Below are positions 1 through 5,785 of a stretch of DNA of 6,611 bases, in pieces (position 1 is the first letter of the stretch; each line of letters opens with the position of its first letter). The notes beneath the pieces are model-generated. The model did not search any database. It saw only the letters and a list, made by a program, of their open reading frames with translations, and was not told the origin of the DNA. The DNA is taken from NCBI GenBank assembly GCA_030630315.1, contig DAOVNI010000094.1, positions 1 through 6,611 on the forward strand. The letters run 5' to 3'. Source of the DNA: Phycisphaerae bacterium. Lineage in GTDB: Bacteria; Planctomycetota; Phycisphaerae; Sedimentisphaerales; Anaerobacaceae. Both the position numbers and the translations under genes were made by a program.

Positions 1-17
1 CCAATTGGACACTTGGT

Positions 18-148
18 AAAAACAAACCCAATTCAAACCCAATTTCCGAAAGGCCCAAAATGAGCGCAAGCGTCTTTGTCACAAAGGATTATGACAATGT
101 TACCGCCTACCGGCTCCAAAAAAACAAACCCAATCAAACCCAATCTTT
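18..148. repeat. Four-copy CAAACCCAAT repeat in two paired blocks
   Basis: The 10-mer CAAACCCAAT occurs exactly at 23-32, 34-43, 125-134 and 135-144. The copies lie in two blocks about 100 bases apart, each preceded by an A-run. A TTGGTAAAA string lies just before the first block (13-21) and just after the second (148-155). A small inverted repeat, CTTTGT-C-ACAAAG, lies between the blocks at 74-86. A reading frame crosses the area on the + strand (60-461), but it runs on through the riboswitch and terminator and shows no protein-like character, so the stretch is treated as non-coding. From memory, similar strings recur between genes of planctomycete metagenome assemblies; this was not checked. 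Confidence 0.6.
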
Positions 149-211
149 GGTAAAAGATTTGATTGCGTTAGTAAGTGCCTGGATGTTTATTAGCAAAACC
201 GCAAAAAAGTC

Positions 212-240
212 TTGTGCCCTCCGTTGGGCTCTATTACAAT
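212..240 (+). promoter_or_regulatory. Candidate sigma-70 promoter for the TPP riboswitch and thi4
   Basis: A -35-like TTGTGC at 212-217 and a -10-like TACAAT at 235-240 are separated by 17 bases. The -10 matches the consensus at five of six positions, the -35 only at three. Transcription would begin near 247, a short distance before the riboswitch aptamer, which is where a leader transcript must start. The position supports it more than the sequence does. Confidence 0.42.
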
Positions 241-260
241 GCTTCGCAGAAAATTTTGAT

Positions 261-353
261 AAGCCAGGGGAGCGAAAGGCTGAGTGTTCGGCTCGGCCAA
301 AGCTGAGAACTGACCCTATGAACCTGCTCGGGATAATGCCCGCGAAGGAAGGC
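261..353 (+). promoter_or_regulatory. TPP (THI-box) riboswitch aptamer
   Basis: The hallmark segments of the thiamine pyrophosphate riboswitch appear in order: the 5' GGGG-AGC block (267-273), a P3 stem GGCTGAG/CTCGGCC (279-285 with 292-298), the conserved CTGAGA (303-308), ACCC then TGAACCTG (313-326), a P5 hairpin CGGG-ATAATG-CCCG (330-342), and a GCGAAGGAA closing segment (342-350; consensus GCGTAGGGAA). GCC at 263-265 can close P1 with GGC at 351-353. It lies upstream of a thiazole synthase gene in the same orientation and is followed at once by a terminator, so high TPP should stop transcription before thi4. Exact ends were judged by eye. Confidence 0.93.
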
Positions 354-365
354 AAAATAGATTTG

Positions 366-418
366 AAGCACTCCTTCTTGTCCGCCTTGGCGGATCGCAG
401 GGGTGCTTTTTGTTTTTT
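366..418 (+). terminator. Rho-independent terminator, expression platform of the TPP riboswitch
   Basis: AAGCACTCC (366-374) pairs with GGGGTGCTT (400-408) with one G-T wobble. An inner hairpin TCCGC-CTTG-GCGGA (381-394) sits in the loop, and a T-rich tail follows at 407-418 (TTTTTGTTTTTT). It starts 13 bases after the aptamer and ends 57 bases before the thi4 start, the usual arrangement for ligand-induced attenuation. No clear anti-terminator pairing with the aptamer was worked out. Confidence 0.85.
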
Positions 419-435
419 CACAGTAAATAGAATCT

Positions 436-459
436 GTGTAATCCGCGTAATCCGTGGTT
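436..459. repeat. Short tandem TAATCC repeat in the thi4 leader
   Basis: GTGTAATCC (436-444) is followed directly by GCGTAATCC (445-453) and then GTGGTTA, giving two near-identical 9-base units between the terminator and the thi4 ribosome binding site. The reverse complement, of the form CCACGGATTACGCGGATTACACAG, is from memory a common dispersed intergenic string in environmental genomes; this was not checked. It would lie in the readthrough mRNA only. Confidence 0.5.
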
Positions 460-475
460 AAGAAAGGAAAAAAAA

Positions 476-1228
476 GTGAAAGAAACTGATATTTCCAGGA
501 CAATTTTGGAAGAATACAACAGAAGATTATTAGAGCATCTTGAAAACGATGTGGTCATAGTCGGTGCAGGCCCGGCCGGGTTGGCAGCAGCGTATTACCT
601 TTCCAAATCAGGAATCAAAACCACCGTAATTGAAAAGAAACTTTCGATAGGCGGTGGAATCTGGGGCGGGGCTGCGGGCTATAATGTGGTTACTTTCGAA
701 GACAAAGACATCTTAGACGAAATAGGTGTAACGACAAAAAAAGAAGGGGATTTATATACGGCAGATGCGATAGAATTTGCTACCGCTCTCGGCTATAAAG
801 CTAAAAAGGCAGGAGCAGAAATATTTAACTTAATAGAGGCCGAAGACATTGTTCTAAAGGAAGAAACCGTCAAAGGTGTTGTAGTTAATAGTGCAAGTGT
901 ACGAATGCTCGGTCTGCACGTGGACCCATTTTGTATCTGTTCGAGATGCGTGATTGATGCGACGGGCCACCCGGCTGAACTGGTTGGTATGCTGAAGGCA
1001 AGAAAGCCGGAGCTATTCCCCAAAGAGCTACAGGAGTATTTTATGAACGTTGAGACCTCCGAAGCCGGCGTTGTAGAAAAGACAGGTGAGGTTTATCCGG
1101 GCCTTTACGTTGCGGGTATGTCTGTATGTGATGTTTATAACCTGCCGAGAATGGGGCCAATCTTCGGCGGAATGCTAAAGTCAGGGAAAAAAGTCGCTGA
1201 ATTGATAAAAAATAAATTAAAAATTTAA
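476..1228 (+). CDS. thi4: Sulfide-dependent thiazole synthase, Thi4 family
   Basis: Makes the ADP-thiazole precursor of the thiamine thiazole ring from NAD, glycine and a sulfur source, in the cytoplasm. The 250-residue length fits the archaeal/bacterial branch. Visible: a Rossmann dinucleotide motif GAGPAG (30-35), an acidic end of strand two (VIEKK, 51-55), GGGIWGGA (59-66), DATGH (161-165) and the C-terminal RMGPIFGGMLKSGKK block (225-239). In yeast Thi4 a sacrificial cysteine precedes MDP; here the equivalent position is His148 in LHVDP. This is the state of methanogen enzymes that use free sulfide and turn over repeatedly, and suggests a sulfide-rich, oxygen-poor habitat. Three cysteines follow (153, 155, 158). 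The GTG start is supported by AAGGA at 464-468, seven bases upstream. The TPP riboswitch controls it. Confidence 0.93.
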   Translation: MKETDISRTILEEYNRRLLEHLENDVVIVGAGPAGLAAAYYLSKSGIKTTVIEKKLSIGGGIWGGAAGYNVVTFEDKDILDEIGVTTKKEGDLYTADAIEFATALGYKAKKAGAEIFNLIEAEDIVLKEETVKGVVVNSASVRMLGLHVDPFCICSRCVIDATGHPAELVGMLKARKPELFPKELQEYFMNVETSEAGVVEKTGEVYPGLYVAGMSVCDVYNLPRMGPIFGGMLKSGKKVAELIKNKLKI

Positions 1229-1245
1229 AATGAAAATAACAGGGG

Positions 1246-1866
1246 TTAGGATGCCGCCTGTTTCCAGGAACTTCGCTGGGTAGCCCTTACGCCTGAAACA
1301 ACGGTAATCGTCAGCATAAGTATAAACACTATGGTTGTGAACCAATGTCCCCACTCGGCGGTCTGGACATGAGCCATCTTTATTATCACCGTGCCGATAG
1401 CAAAGGACTGCACGCACATCTTGACCTTGCCGGAGATGGTGGCGGCAAAGTTGACGCCGCGAGCTTCTGCAATATGACGCAGCACGGTAACATAAGCTTC
1501 CCTGGCTATGAGTATAGCTGCAACGGTCCAATGTATTACTGCAAGTGGGGTTTCAGTGAGATTAAAAAGCTTGGGCTCGCCAATTATTGCAAAACAAATA
1601 AAGGCGCCGCAGACAAGGACTTTGTCGGCCAGCGGGTCTATCATTCGGCCGAACTTGCTGACAACGTTTAATTTCCTGGCGATGGCGCCATCGACCATAT
1701 CGGTAAGCCCCGCAATCACAAAGAGGATAAAGGCAAAGTCAAGAAAACCCGGAAAGGGCCGCTCACCTTCAGCATAGAAACGCGGAGAGTAAAGAACCAT
1801 AATAAGAAAAACGACGGTTAAAACGAGTCGGCCAAAAGTCAAAATGTTCGGAATAAGTTTTAGCAT
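1246..1866 (-). CDS. pgsA: CDP-diacylglycerol--glycerol-3-phosphate 3-phosphatidyltransferase
   Basis: Inner-membrane enzyme that transfers the phosphatidyl group from CDP-diacylglycerol to glycerol-3-phosphate, the committed step to phosphatidylglycerol and cardiolipin. The 206-residue protein carries the complete CDP-alcohol phosphotransferase signature D-x2-DG-x2-AR-x8-G-x3-D-x3-D at 56-81, with Asp56, Asp59, Asp77 and Asp81 as metal and catalytic residues. The start, LIPNILTFGRLVL, is typical of PgsA, and hydrophobic segments near 12-26, 42-54, 82-96, 108-121 and 176-191 fit a multi-span protein. The ATG has only a weak, distant AGGG upstream. It is convergent with thi4 (17-base gap) and downstream of rimO, a neighbour pairing seen in many bacteria. 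A palindromic element occupies most of the gap to rimO and ends 12 bases before this start. Confidence 0.95.
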   Translation of the reverse strand: MLKLIPNILTFGRLVLTVVFLIMVLYSPRFYAEGERPFPGFLDFAFILFVIAGLTDMVDGAIARKLNVVSKFGRMIDPLADKVLVCGAFICFAIIGEPKLFNLTETPLAVIHWTVAAILIAREAYVTVLRHIAEARGVNFAATISGKVKMCVQSFAIGTVIIKMAHVQTAEWGHWFTTIVFILMLTITVVSGVRATQRSSWKQAAS

Positions 1867-1878
1867 AATCCAAAGTTT

Positions 1879-1990
1879 ACCCTGTTAGAAATTCTATAAC
1901 AAGCAATAATATCGTCCGAAAAGGGAAAATTTCCAGAAAGACACTGGGCAACAGACATCCGGCAACGACACCGGAGTTTTCTAACAGGGT
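1879..1990. repeat. Palindromic element, intergenic copy between rimO and pgsA
   Basis: A perfect 13-base inverted repeat, ACCCTGTTAGAAA (1879-1891) and TTTCTAACAGGGT (1978-1990), bounds a 112-base element. Its ends differ from the two copies inside rimO by one base on each side, and the two changes preserve pairing (CCCTG/CAGGG instead of CCCCG/CGGGG). Small inner hairpins are possible at 1924-1934 (GGAAA-A-TTTCC) and 1958-1975 (TCCGG/CCGGA). An 8-base direct repeat GTTTACCC lies at 1875-1882 and 1989-1996, overlapping the ends. It would be transcribed in the rimO-pgsA message just before the pgsA start. It has no T-run and is not a typical terminator. Confidence 0.75.
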
Positions 1991-2017
1991 TTACCCCCTT
2001 AGCGGCATAATTCAATA

Positions 2018-3502
2018 CTAAATTTGCTCAACGAGCAAATCGTAGTCTTTTGTGCCAACGACCTTCGCATTGATGAGCTGGCCGGGGCTTGCTGAGCAAT
2101 TCTTTATTATGCAGACGCTGTCGATATCGGGCGCCTGGCCGTAAAAGCGTCCCTTGCCTGTACCTTCGTTGCCAACCCCGTTAGAAATCGGCGTGTTAGC
2201 CCGTAAGTTTTCGTTGGTCTTACGGGGTTTACTTCTAACGGGGTCAACGGAATCAACCAGGCAGGTAAGCTTACTGCCGACCTTGTTTTTGTTTTTGGCA
2301 AAGGCGATTTCCTGCTGGGTGAGCATTAATTGTTCGAGACGCTGCTGTTTTATCCGGTCAGGGACTTGAGCGGGCATATTGGCTGCGTCGGTGCCGGATT
2401 CGGGATAGAACTTGAAACAGCCAAGGGCGTCGAACTCGGCCCATTTGATAAAGTCCAGAAGCTCGTCGAATTGCCGGTCGGTTTCGCCGGGGAAGCCGAC
2501 TATCAAAGTTGTTCGCAGTAAACAATCAGGCAGCCGTGAGCGCAAGTTTTCAATCAGTCGGCGGATGCGCTCTTTGGTATCGGGTCGGCGCATAGCCCTT
2601 AAGATTTTATTGTTTATGTGCTGGATGGGGACATCGAAATAGTGGACGATTTTTTCACTTCTTGCAATGGTTTCGATTAGCTCATCGTCAATTCCCGCCG
2701 GGTAGAGATACATCAATCGAATCCACGCCAGGCCGGCAATTTTTTCAAGCTCCCTTACAAGTACAGCCAGGCCGTTTTTTACCCCGTTAGAAGTCCCCGC
2801 CGACAGGGAGCAGACGTCGGGTGTCTTACTTCTAACGGGGTTAATTTTCAAATCTCGGCCGTAGTATGTGGTGTCCTGTCCGATTATGTTTAATTCGACC
2901 GCGCCTGCCGAGACCAGTTCGGCGGCCTCGGCGAGAACGAGCTCTTTGGGCTTGCTTCTGAATCGGCCTCTGATTGCCGGTATTGTGCAAAAAGAGCATC
3001 GGTGATTGCAGCCCTCGCTGATTCGCAGGTACGCCCAATGACGTGGGGTAATAAGTAACCTGGTTCTATCATCGCTGATGGTGTGCGGTGATTGGTGCAG
3101 GAAAGCTGCGGGCTGCTCGCAGGAAAGAGTTTTTTTGATTATCCGGGCGATATTGTCTCGCTGGCCAAGGCCGACAATGGCATCAATACCGTCGGCCTGG
3201 TTGAAAAGCTCCCGGCCTAATCTTTGTGGCAGACAACCTGCGACTATTACCTTTTTTACCCGCCGCTGCGGGTCGAGTTTACAGGCCACCGCGTGTTTTA
3301 CCGCCTCGAGCGCTTCAGCTTTGGCCGGAGCGATAAACCCGCACGTATTGATGACAACGACATCAGCATTCTCAGGCTCGGCGGCTATCAGCAAACCCGC
3401 CCGGGCAATTTCGGCTAACATCCTTTCGCTATCAACTATATTTTTAGGACAGCCCAATGCTATAAAGCCGACAGTTACTTTTTTTCGCCTTTTTTTGGCC
3501 AT
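2018..3502 (-). CDS. rimO: Ribosomal protein uS12 methylthiotransferase RimO, with two in-frame palindromic inserts
   Basis: Radical-SAM enzyme that methylthiolates an aspartate of ribosomal protein S12. Order: N-terminal MTTase domain with cluster-ligand cysteines Cys18 (ALGCPKN), Cys54 (NTCGF) and Cys90 (AGCLPQR); radical-SAM domain with CNHRCSFC (165-172); C-terminal TRAM domain (about 405-494). GCPKNIVDSE and the YYGRD and FYGQAPDIDS motifs favour RimO over MiaB or MtaB. At 494 residues it is longer than the usual roughly 440. The excess is two inserts, residues 220-242 in the radical-SAM domain and 420-443 in TRAM, encoded by palindromic elements. Removing them gives about 447 residues and rejoins normal family sequence (GRDLK-NGL and DSV-GNEG). 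The frame is open throughout. The ATG lacks a clear Shine-Dalgarno. It is followed by pgsA on the same strand. Confidence 0.94.
   Translation of the reverse strand: MAKKRRKKVTVGFIALGCPKNIVDSERMLAEIARAGLLIAAEPENADVVVINTCGFIAPAKAEALEAVKHAVACKLDPQRRVKKVIVAGCLPQRLGRELFNQADGIDAIVGLGQRDNIARIIKKTLSCEQPAAFLHQSPHTISDDRTRLLITPRHWAYLRISEGCNHRCSFCTIPAIRGRFRSKPKELVLAEAAELVSAGAVELNIIGQDTTYYGRDLKINPVRSKTPDVCSLSAGTSNGVKNGLAVLVRELEKIAGLAWIRLMYLYPAGIDDELIETIARSEKIVHYFDVPIQHINNKILRAMRRPDTKERIRRLIENLRSRLPDCLLRTTLIVGFPGETDRQFDELLDFIKWAEFDALGCFKFYPESGTDAANMPAQVPDRIKQQRLEQLMLTQQEIAFAKNKNKVGSKLTCLVDSVDPVRSKPRKTNENLRANTPISNGVGNEGTGKGRFYGQAPDIDSVCIIKNCSASPGQLINAKVVGTKDYDLLVEQI
2173..2248. repeat. Palindromic element inside the rimO TRAM domain region
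   Basis: The perfect 12-base inverted repeat ACCCCGTTAGAA (2175-2186) and TTCTAACGGGGT (2233-2244) encloses a second inverted repeat CCCGTAAG/CTTACGGG (2200-2207 with 2219-2226). CAAC stands at both edges (2173-2176 and 2245-2248), compatible with a short target duplication, though it overlaps the element end. Counting one edge copy, 72 bases were added, giving 24 codons, which read DPVRSK...PISNGV on the rimO strand. The flanking residues DSV and GNEGTGKGRFYGQ join smoothly once it is removed. Confidence 0.85.
2778..2845. repeat. Palindromic element inside the rimO radical-SAM domain region
   Basis: The perfect 14-base inverted repeat ACCCCGTTAGAAGT (2781-2794) and ACTTCTAACGGGGT (2828-2841) has an inner CCGAC/GTCGG pair (2800-2804 with 2816-2820). 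A/T-runs at both edges blur the ends. Relative to a reconstructed GRDLK-NGLAV, 69 bases (23 codons) were added, reading INPVRSK...TSNGVK on the rimO strand. The first bases of the left arm on the coding strand (CCCCGTTAGAAGTAA) are identical to the copy at 2173-2248, and the orientation and reading frame are the same. Confidence 0.87.
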
Positions 3503-3596
3503 AACCCGATAAGAATAGCAAAAAAATGCGGTTTGGTCTAATGTTAATTTGGGTAAGATTGAACAAGTTATTTTTGCTCATCTAATTAAAATATGC

Positions 3597-3624
3597 TTGA
3601 CGATAGAGAAATATGCAATATAAT
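3597..3624 (+). promoter_or_regulatory. Strong sigma-70-type promoter for the secretin operon
   Basis: TTGACG (3597-3602) and TATAAT (3619-3624) match the -35 and -10 consensus at five and six of six positions, with a 16-base spacer. Transcription would start near 3631, leaving a leader of about 95 bases before the ATG at 3727. It lies in the 224-base gap between divergent rimO and the secretin. No comparably clear promoter was found for rimO on the other strand. Confidence 0.65.
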
Positions 3625-3726
3625 ATTTCGAGATACCGTCTTTATTTACGTTACGTTAAAAGTGCTTAGGCATAATAGGGGTGGTTTGCCTGTTAGACGT
3701 AGGTTTGTAATGGCGGTTATTTGATT

Positions 3727-5748
3727 ATGGACAGCAGCCAGAAAATTAGCCGCAGTCAAACGGTGATTGCGGTTCTGGTCGTGATAATTACGCCGTGGAT
3801 TGGCGGCTGCGGGGAGTTATTAGGCACAAAACCTGCCGAAATTCAATCCGAAAAGATCATCAGCGATTTGAGTGCAATTAGAATCACACCCGAGCCCAAT
3901 ATCCCTCTGCCGCAAATCTACAGAGACCCACCTAAAATCGTCAAGCAGATAGTCGGTGGTGCCGAGGAGTGGAAACTATTCTACTTCGGCCAGCACCTTG
4001 CCTCCGACGAATTACAAGCTATCGTCCATGAGCTGTTTGCCACGCTGCTTTTCAACGCAAAAGGCAAATCAACTGCCGTCAAGGACTACAAAGTCATCAG
4101 CATCCGCCCTACCAACCAGTTGATAGTAAGATGCCCCACCAGGGAAGATATCGACGCGGTACTTGAAACTCTGGAGTGGTCGGATGTCCCGCCGGTTCAG
4201 GTTAAAATAGAGTGCATTATATCCGAGGTTTATGCGGACAAGACACTGGACCGGTCAACCACTATAGAAATCTTAGAACTATTCGGTGAGGATATTGCTT
4301 TGAAACCTGCCGGTATGCCTTTCATCGAGCAGCTTCGCCTGTTAGTGGAGCAAGGGGAAGAAGTATTCCCTGCATTTCCCGGGGCCGTCCTTAGAGACTT
4401 AGCTCGTGCAAAAATGGGGCTTAAGGCCGGATACTTGAGCGATAAATTCACAGCTTTGGTGGATGTGTTGGAGTCTCACGGTTATCTCAAAATCCGGATG
4501 AACACCGCCCTTGAAGTCGTCAATGGCGAGAAAGCAAAAGTCCAGTCGATTCAAAAAATCCCGCTGCAAAAGATAACTAAGCACGAGCAGCAGTACGGCT
4601 GGTCAACAACGCAATTCGAATATGTGGAGATAATTGATTCGCTTGAAATCACTCCCCACGTCTACTTTGGAGACGGCTCCATCGGCCTGAAAACAAAGGC
4701 CGTTCTCAGCTCAAAATTAACTCCCGAAGGCGTCAAGCAAATAAACATCGTCACCAGAAAAGAAATCGAAAATGAAGAAACCCGCATCAGACGAGGCGAA
4801 AGTTTGGTAATTGGAGGGATAAGAAAGATTGAGGAGCGTGATGTTGTCCGCGGCTTCCCAATCCTAAAAGACATACCCGTCCTCGGCATGCTGTTCTCAG
4901 GCAGAGATTTTGAAGAGCGAGCCGTGGAGACTATATTCATATTAACTCCGACCATCTCGACCGGCGGTATCCCAAGAGAAGAAATGCTCGAAGAGCTCAA
5001 AAGAAAACACGAAAAGCCTTCCCCCGAAGCCCTGGATCCCCTTGGCATCAAAGCCCTCGAAAGAGAACACCAGCGCAAAGCTGCGGAGGCTGAAGAAGCA
5101 CGTCTCAAGGCCGAGGAAGAAAAAGCAAAGGCCCGGCACGCCGTTAGAGAAGCCGACGAGCAAATCAAAAAAGCAACAGCCGAGACCAAAAGAGTAAAAG
5201 AAAAAGCTGTCGCCGCCGAAAAGCAAGCCCAAATCGAAACAGAAAAAGCAAAAGCCGAGATTGAAAAGGCAAAGGCCGAAGCCGAAATAGCAAAAGCTGA
5301 TGCACAAAGGGCAACCGCTGAAGCCGAAAAAGCAAAAGCTGATGTACAAAAGGCAACGGCCGAAGCCGAAAAAGCAAAAGCTGATGCACAAAAGGCAACG
5401 GCCGAAGCAGAAAAAGCAAAAGCTGATGCACAAAAGGCAACGGCCGATGCAGCAAAAACCAAAGCTGAAGCCGAAAAGTTAGCGACAGAGGCCAAAAAGG
5501 CCAAAGCTGATGCGGAAAAAGTCAAAGCTGAAGCTGAAGCAAAGGCCGAGGCCGAAGCCGAAGAAAAGGCCAAACGAAAAGCTAAGGCAAAGGCCAAACG
5601 AAAAGCTAAGGCAAAAGCCAAACGAGAAGCTGAAGCAAAGGCCAAAGCTGAAGCCGAGGAAAAGGCCGAAGCTGAAGAAAAGGCCGAACCTGAAGATAAG
5701 GCCGAACCTGAAGATAAGAAGCCCTATAGTCGTGTCAAACCTGGGTGA
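3727..5748 (+). CDS. Lipoprotein secretin (GspD/PilQ superfamily) with long repetitive C-terminal helix
   Basis: Probable outer-membrane secretin-like protein of 673 residues. An N-terminal charged stretch and hydrophobic TVIAVLVVIITPW lead to a lipobox IGGC with Cys28, so it is probably lipidated. A short secretin N-like domain (about 93-163, containing KVISIRPTNQLIVRCP) precedes the secretin beta domain (about 233-410), with RIRRGESLVIGG (353-364), FPILKDIPVLGMLF (377-390) and VETIFILTPTI (400-410). Residues 411-673 are an Ala/Lys/Glu-rich extension: 14-residue repeats (515-570), basic AKRKAKAK repeats (615-638), then acidic EKAE[A/P]E repeats (645-664). TolA has a comparable periplasmic helix; known secretins do not usually end this way. 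No ATPase, pilin or GspC-type gene is nearby, so the system served is unknown. An in-frame TTG at 3721 could add two residues; the ATG is preferred. Confidence 0.85.
   Translation: MDSSQKISRSQTVIAVLVVIITPWIGGCGELLGTKPAEIQSEKIISDLSAIRITPEPNIPLPQIYRDPPKIVKQIVGGAEEWKLFYFGQHLASDELQAIVHELFATLLFNAKGKSTAVKDYKVISIRPTNQLIVRCPTREDIDAVLETLEWSDVPPVQVKIECIISEVYADKTLDRSTTIEILELFGEDIALKPAGMPFIEQLRLLVEQGEEVFPAFPGAVLRDLARAKMGLKAGYLSDKFTALVDVLESHGYLKIRMNTALEVVNGEKAKVQSIQKIPLQKITKHEQQYGWSTTQFEYVEIIDSLEITPHVYFGDGSIGLKTKAVLSSKLTPEGVKQINIVTRKEIENEETRIRRGESLVIGGIRKIEERDVVRGFPILKDIPVLGMLFSGRDFEERAVETIFILTPTISTGGIPREEMLEELKRKHEKPSPEALDPLGIKALEREHQRKAAEAEEARLKAEEEKAKARHAVREADEQIKKATAETKRVKEKAVAAEKQAQIETEKAKAEIEKAKAEAEIAKADAQRATAEAEKAKADVQKATAEAEKAKADAQKATAEAEKAKADAQKATADAAKTKAEAEKLATEAKKAKADAEKVKAEAEAKAEAEAEEKAKRKAKAKAKRKAKAKAKREAEAKAKAEAEEKAEAEEKAEPEDKAEPEDKKPYSRVKPG
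5269..5436 (+). repeat. 42-bp tandem repeat, four units, coding
   Basis: Units at 5269-5310, 5311-5352, 5353-5394 and 5395-5436 each encode a 14-residue segment of the form ATAEAEKAKADAQK. The third and fourth units are nearly identical in DNA and the first is the most diverged; the pattern decays after 5437. The period is exactly two helical heptads, so changes in copy number keep both reading frame and helix register. Confidence 0.93.
5569..5640 (+). repeat. 24-bp tandem repeat, three units, coding for basic AKRKAKAK
   Basis: Units at 5569-5592, 5593-5616 and 5617-5640 read GCCAAACGAAAAGCTAAGGC plus four bases. The first two differ by one base, and the third changes lysine codons to glutamate. 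They encode the most basic stretch of the secretin's extension. Confidence 0.9.
5659..5718 (+). repeat. 18-bp tandem repeat, three and a third units, coding for acidic EKAEPE
   Basis: Units at 5659-5676, 5677-5694 and 5695-5712, with a partial copy to 5718, encode EKAEAE, EKAEPE and DKAEPE. Prolines appear in the later units, so the helix probably ends here, just before the C-terminal KKPYSRVKPG. Confidence 0.85.
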
Positions 5749-5785
5749 CGCTATTAAAATTTGATTTTTAGCGGAGTAATGGTAT

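Noticed and set aside
60..461. Open frame of 133 codons on the + strand, and overlapping frames on the - strand, before thi4
   Set aside because: They run through the riboswitch, the terminator and repeat DNA, and their translations show no domain-like pattern.
2173..2845. Reading the two palindromes in rimO as terminators, inteins or sequencing errors
   Set aside because: They lack T-tails, are far too short for inteins, keep the frame exactly, and share ends with a third intergenic copy.
3503..3596. Possible rimO promoter on the - strand
   Set aside because: TTGTTC-like and TAACAT-like strings exist but the spacing is too short (14 bases), so no call was made.
5269..5436. Regularly spaced repeats that might suggest a CRISPR array
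   Set aside because: Units are directly tandem with no unique spacers, all coding in one frame, and no cas gene is present.
4662..5645. Long - strand frame of 327 codons rich in Phe/Ala/Ser
   Set aside because: It is the antisense shadow of the Ala/Lys/Glu repeat codons of the secretin gene; the GCN/AAR/GAR bias keeps the other strand free of stops.
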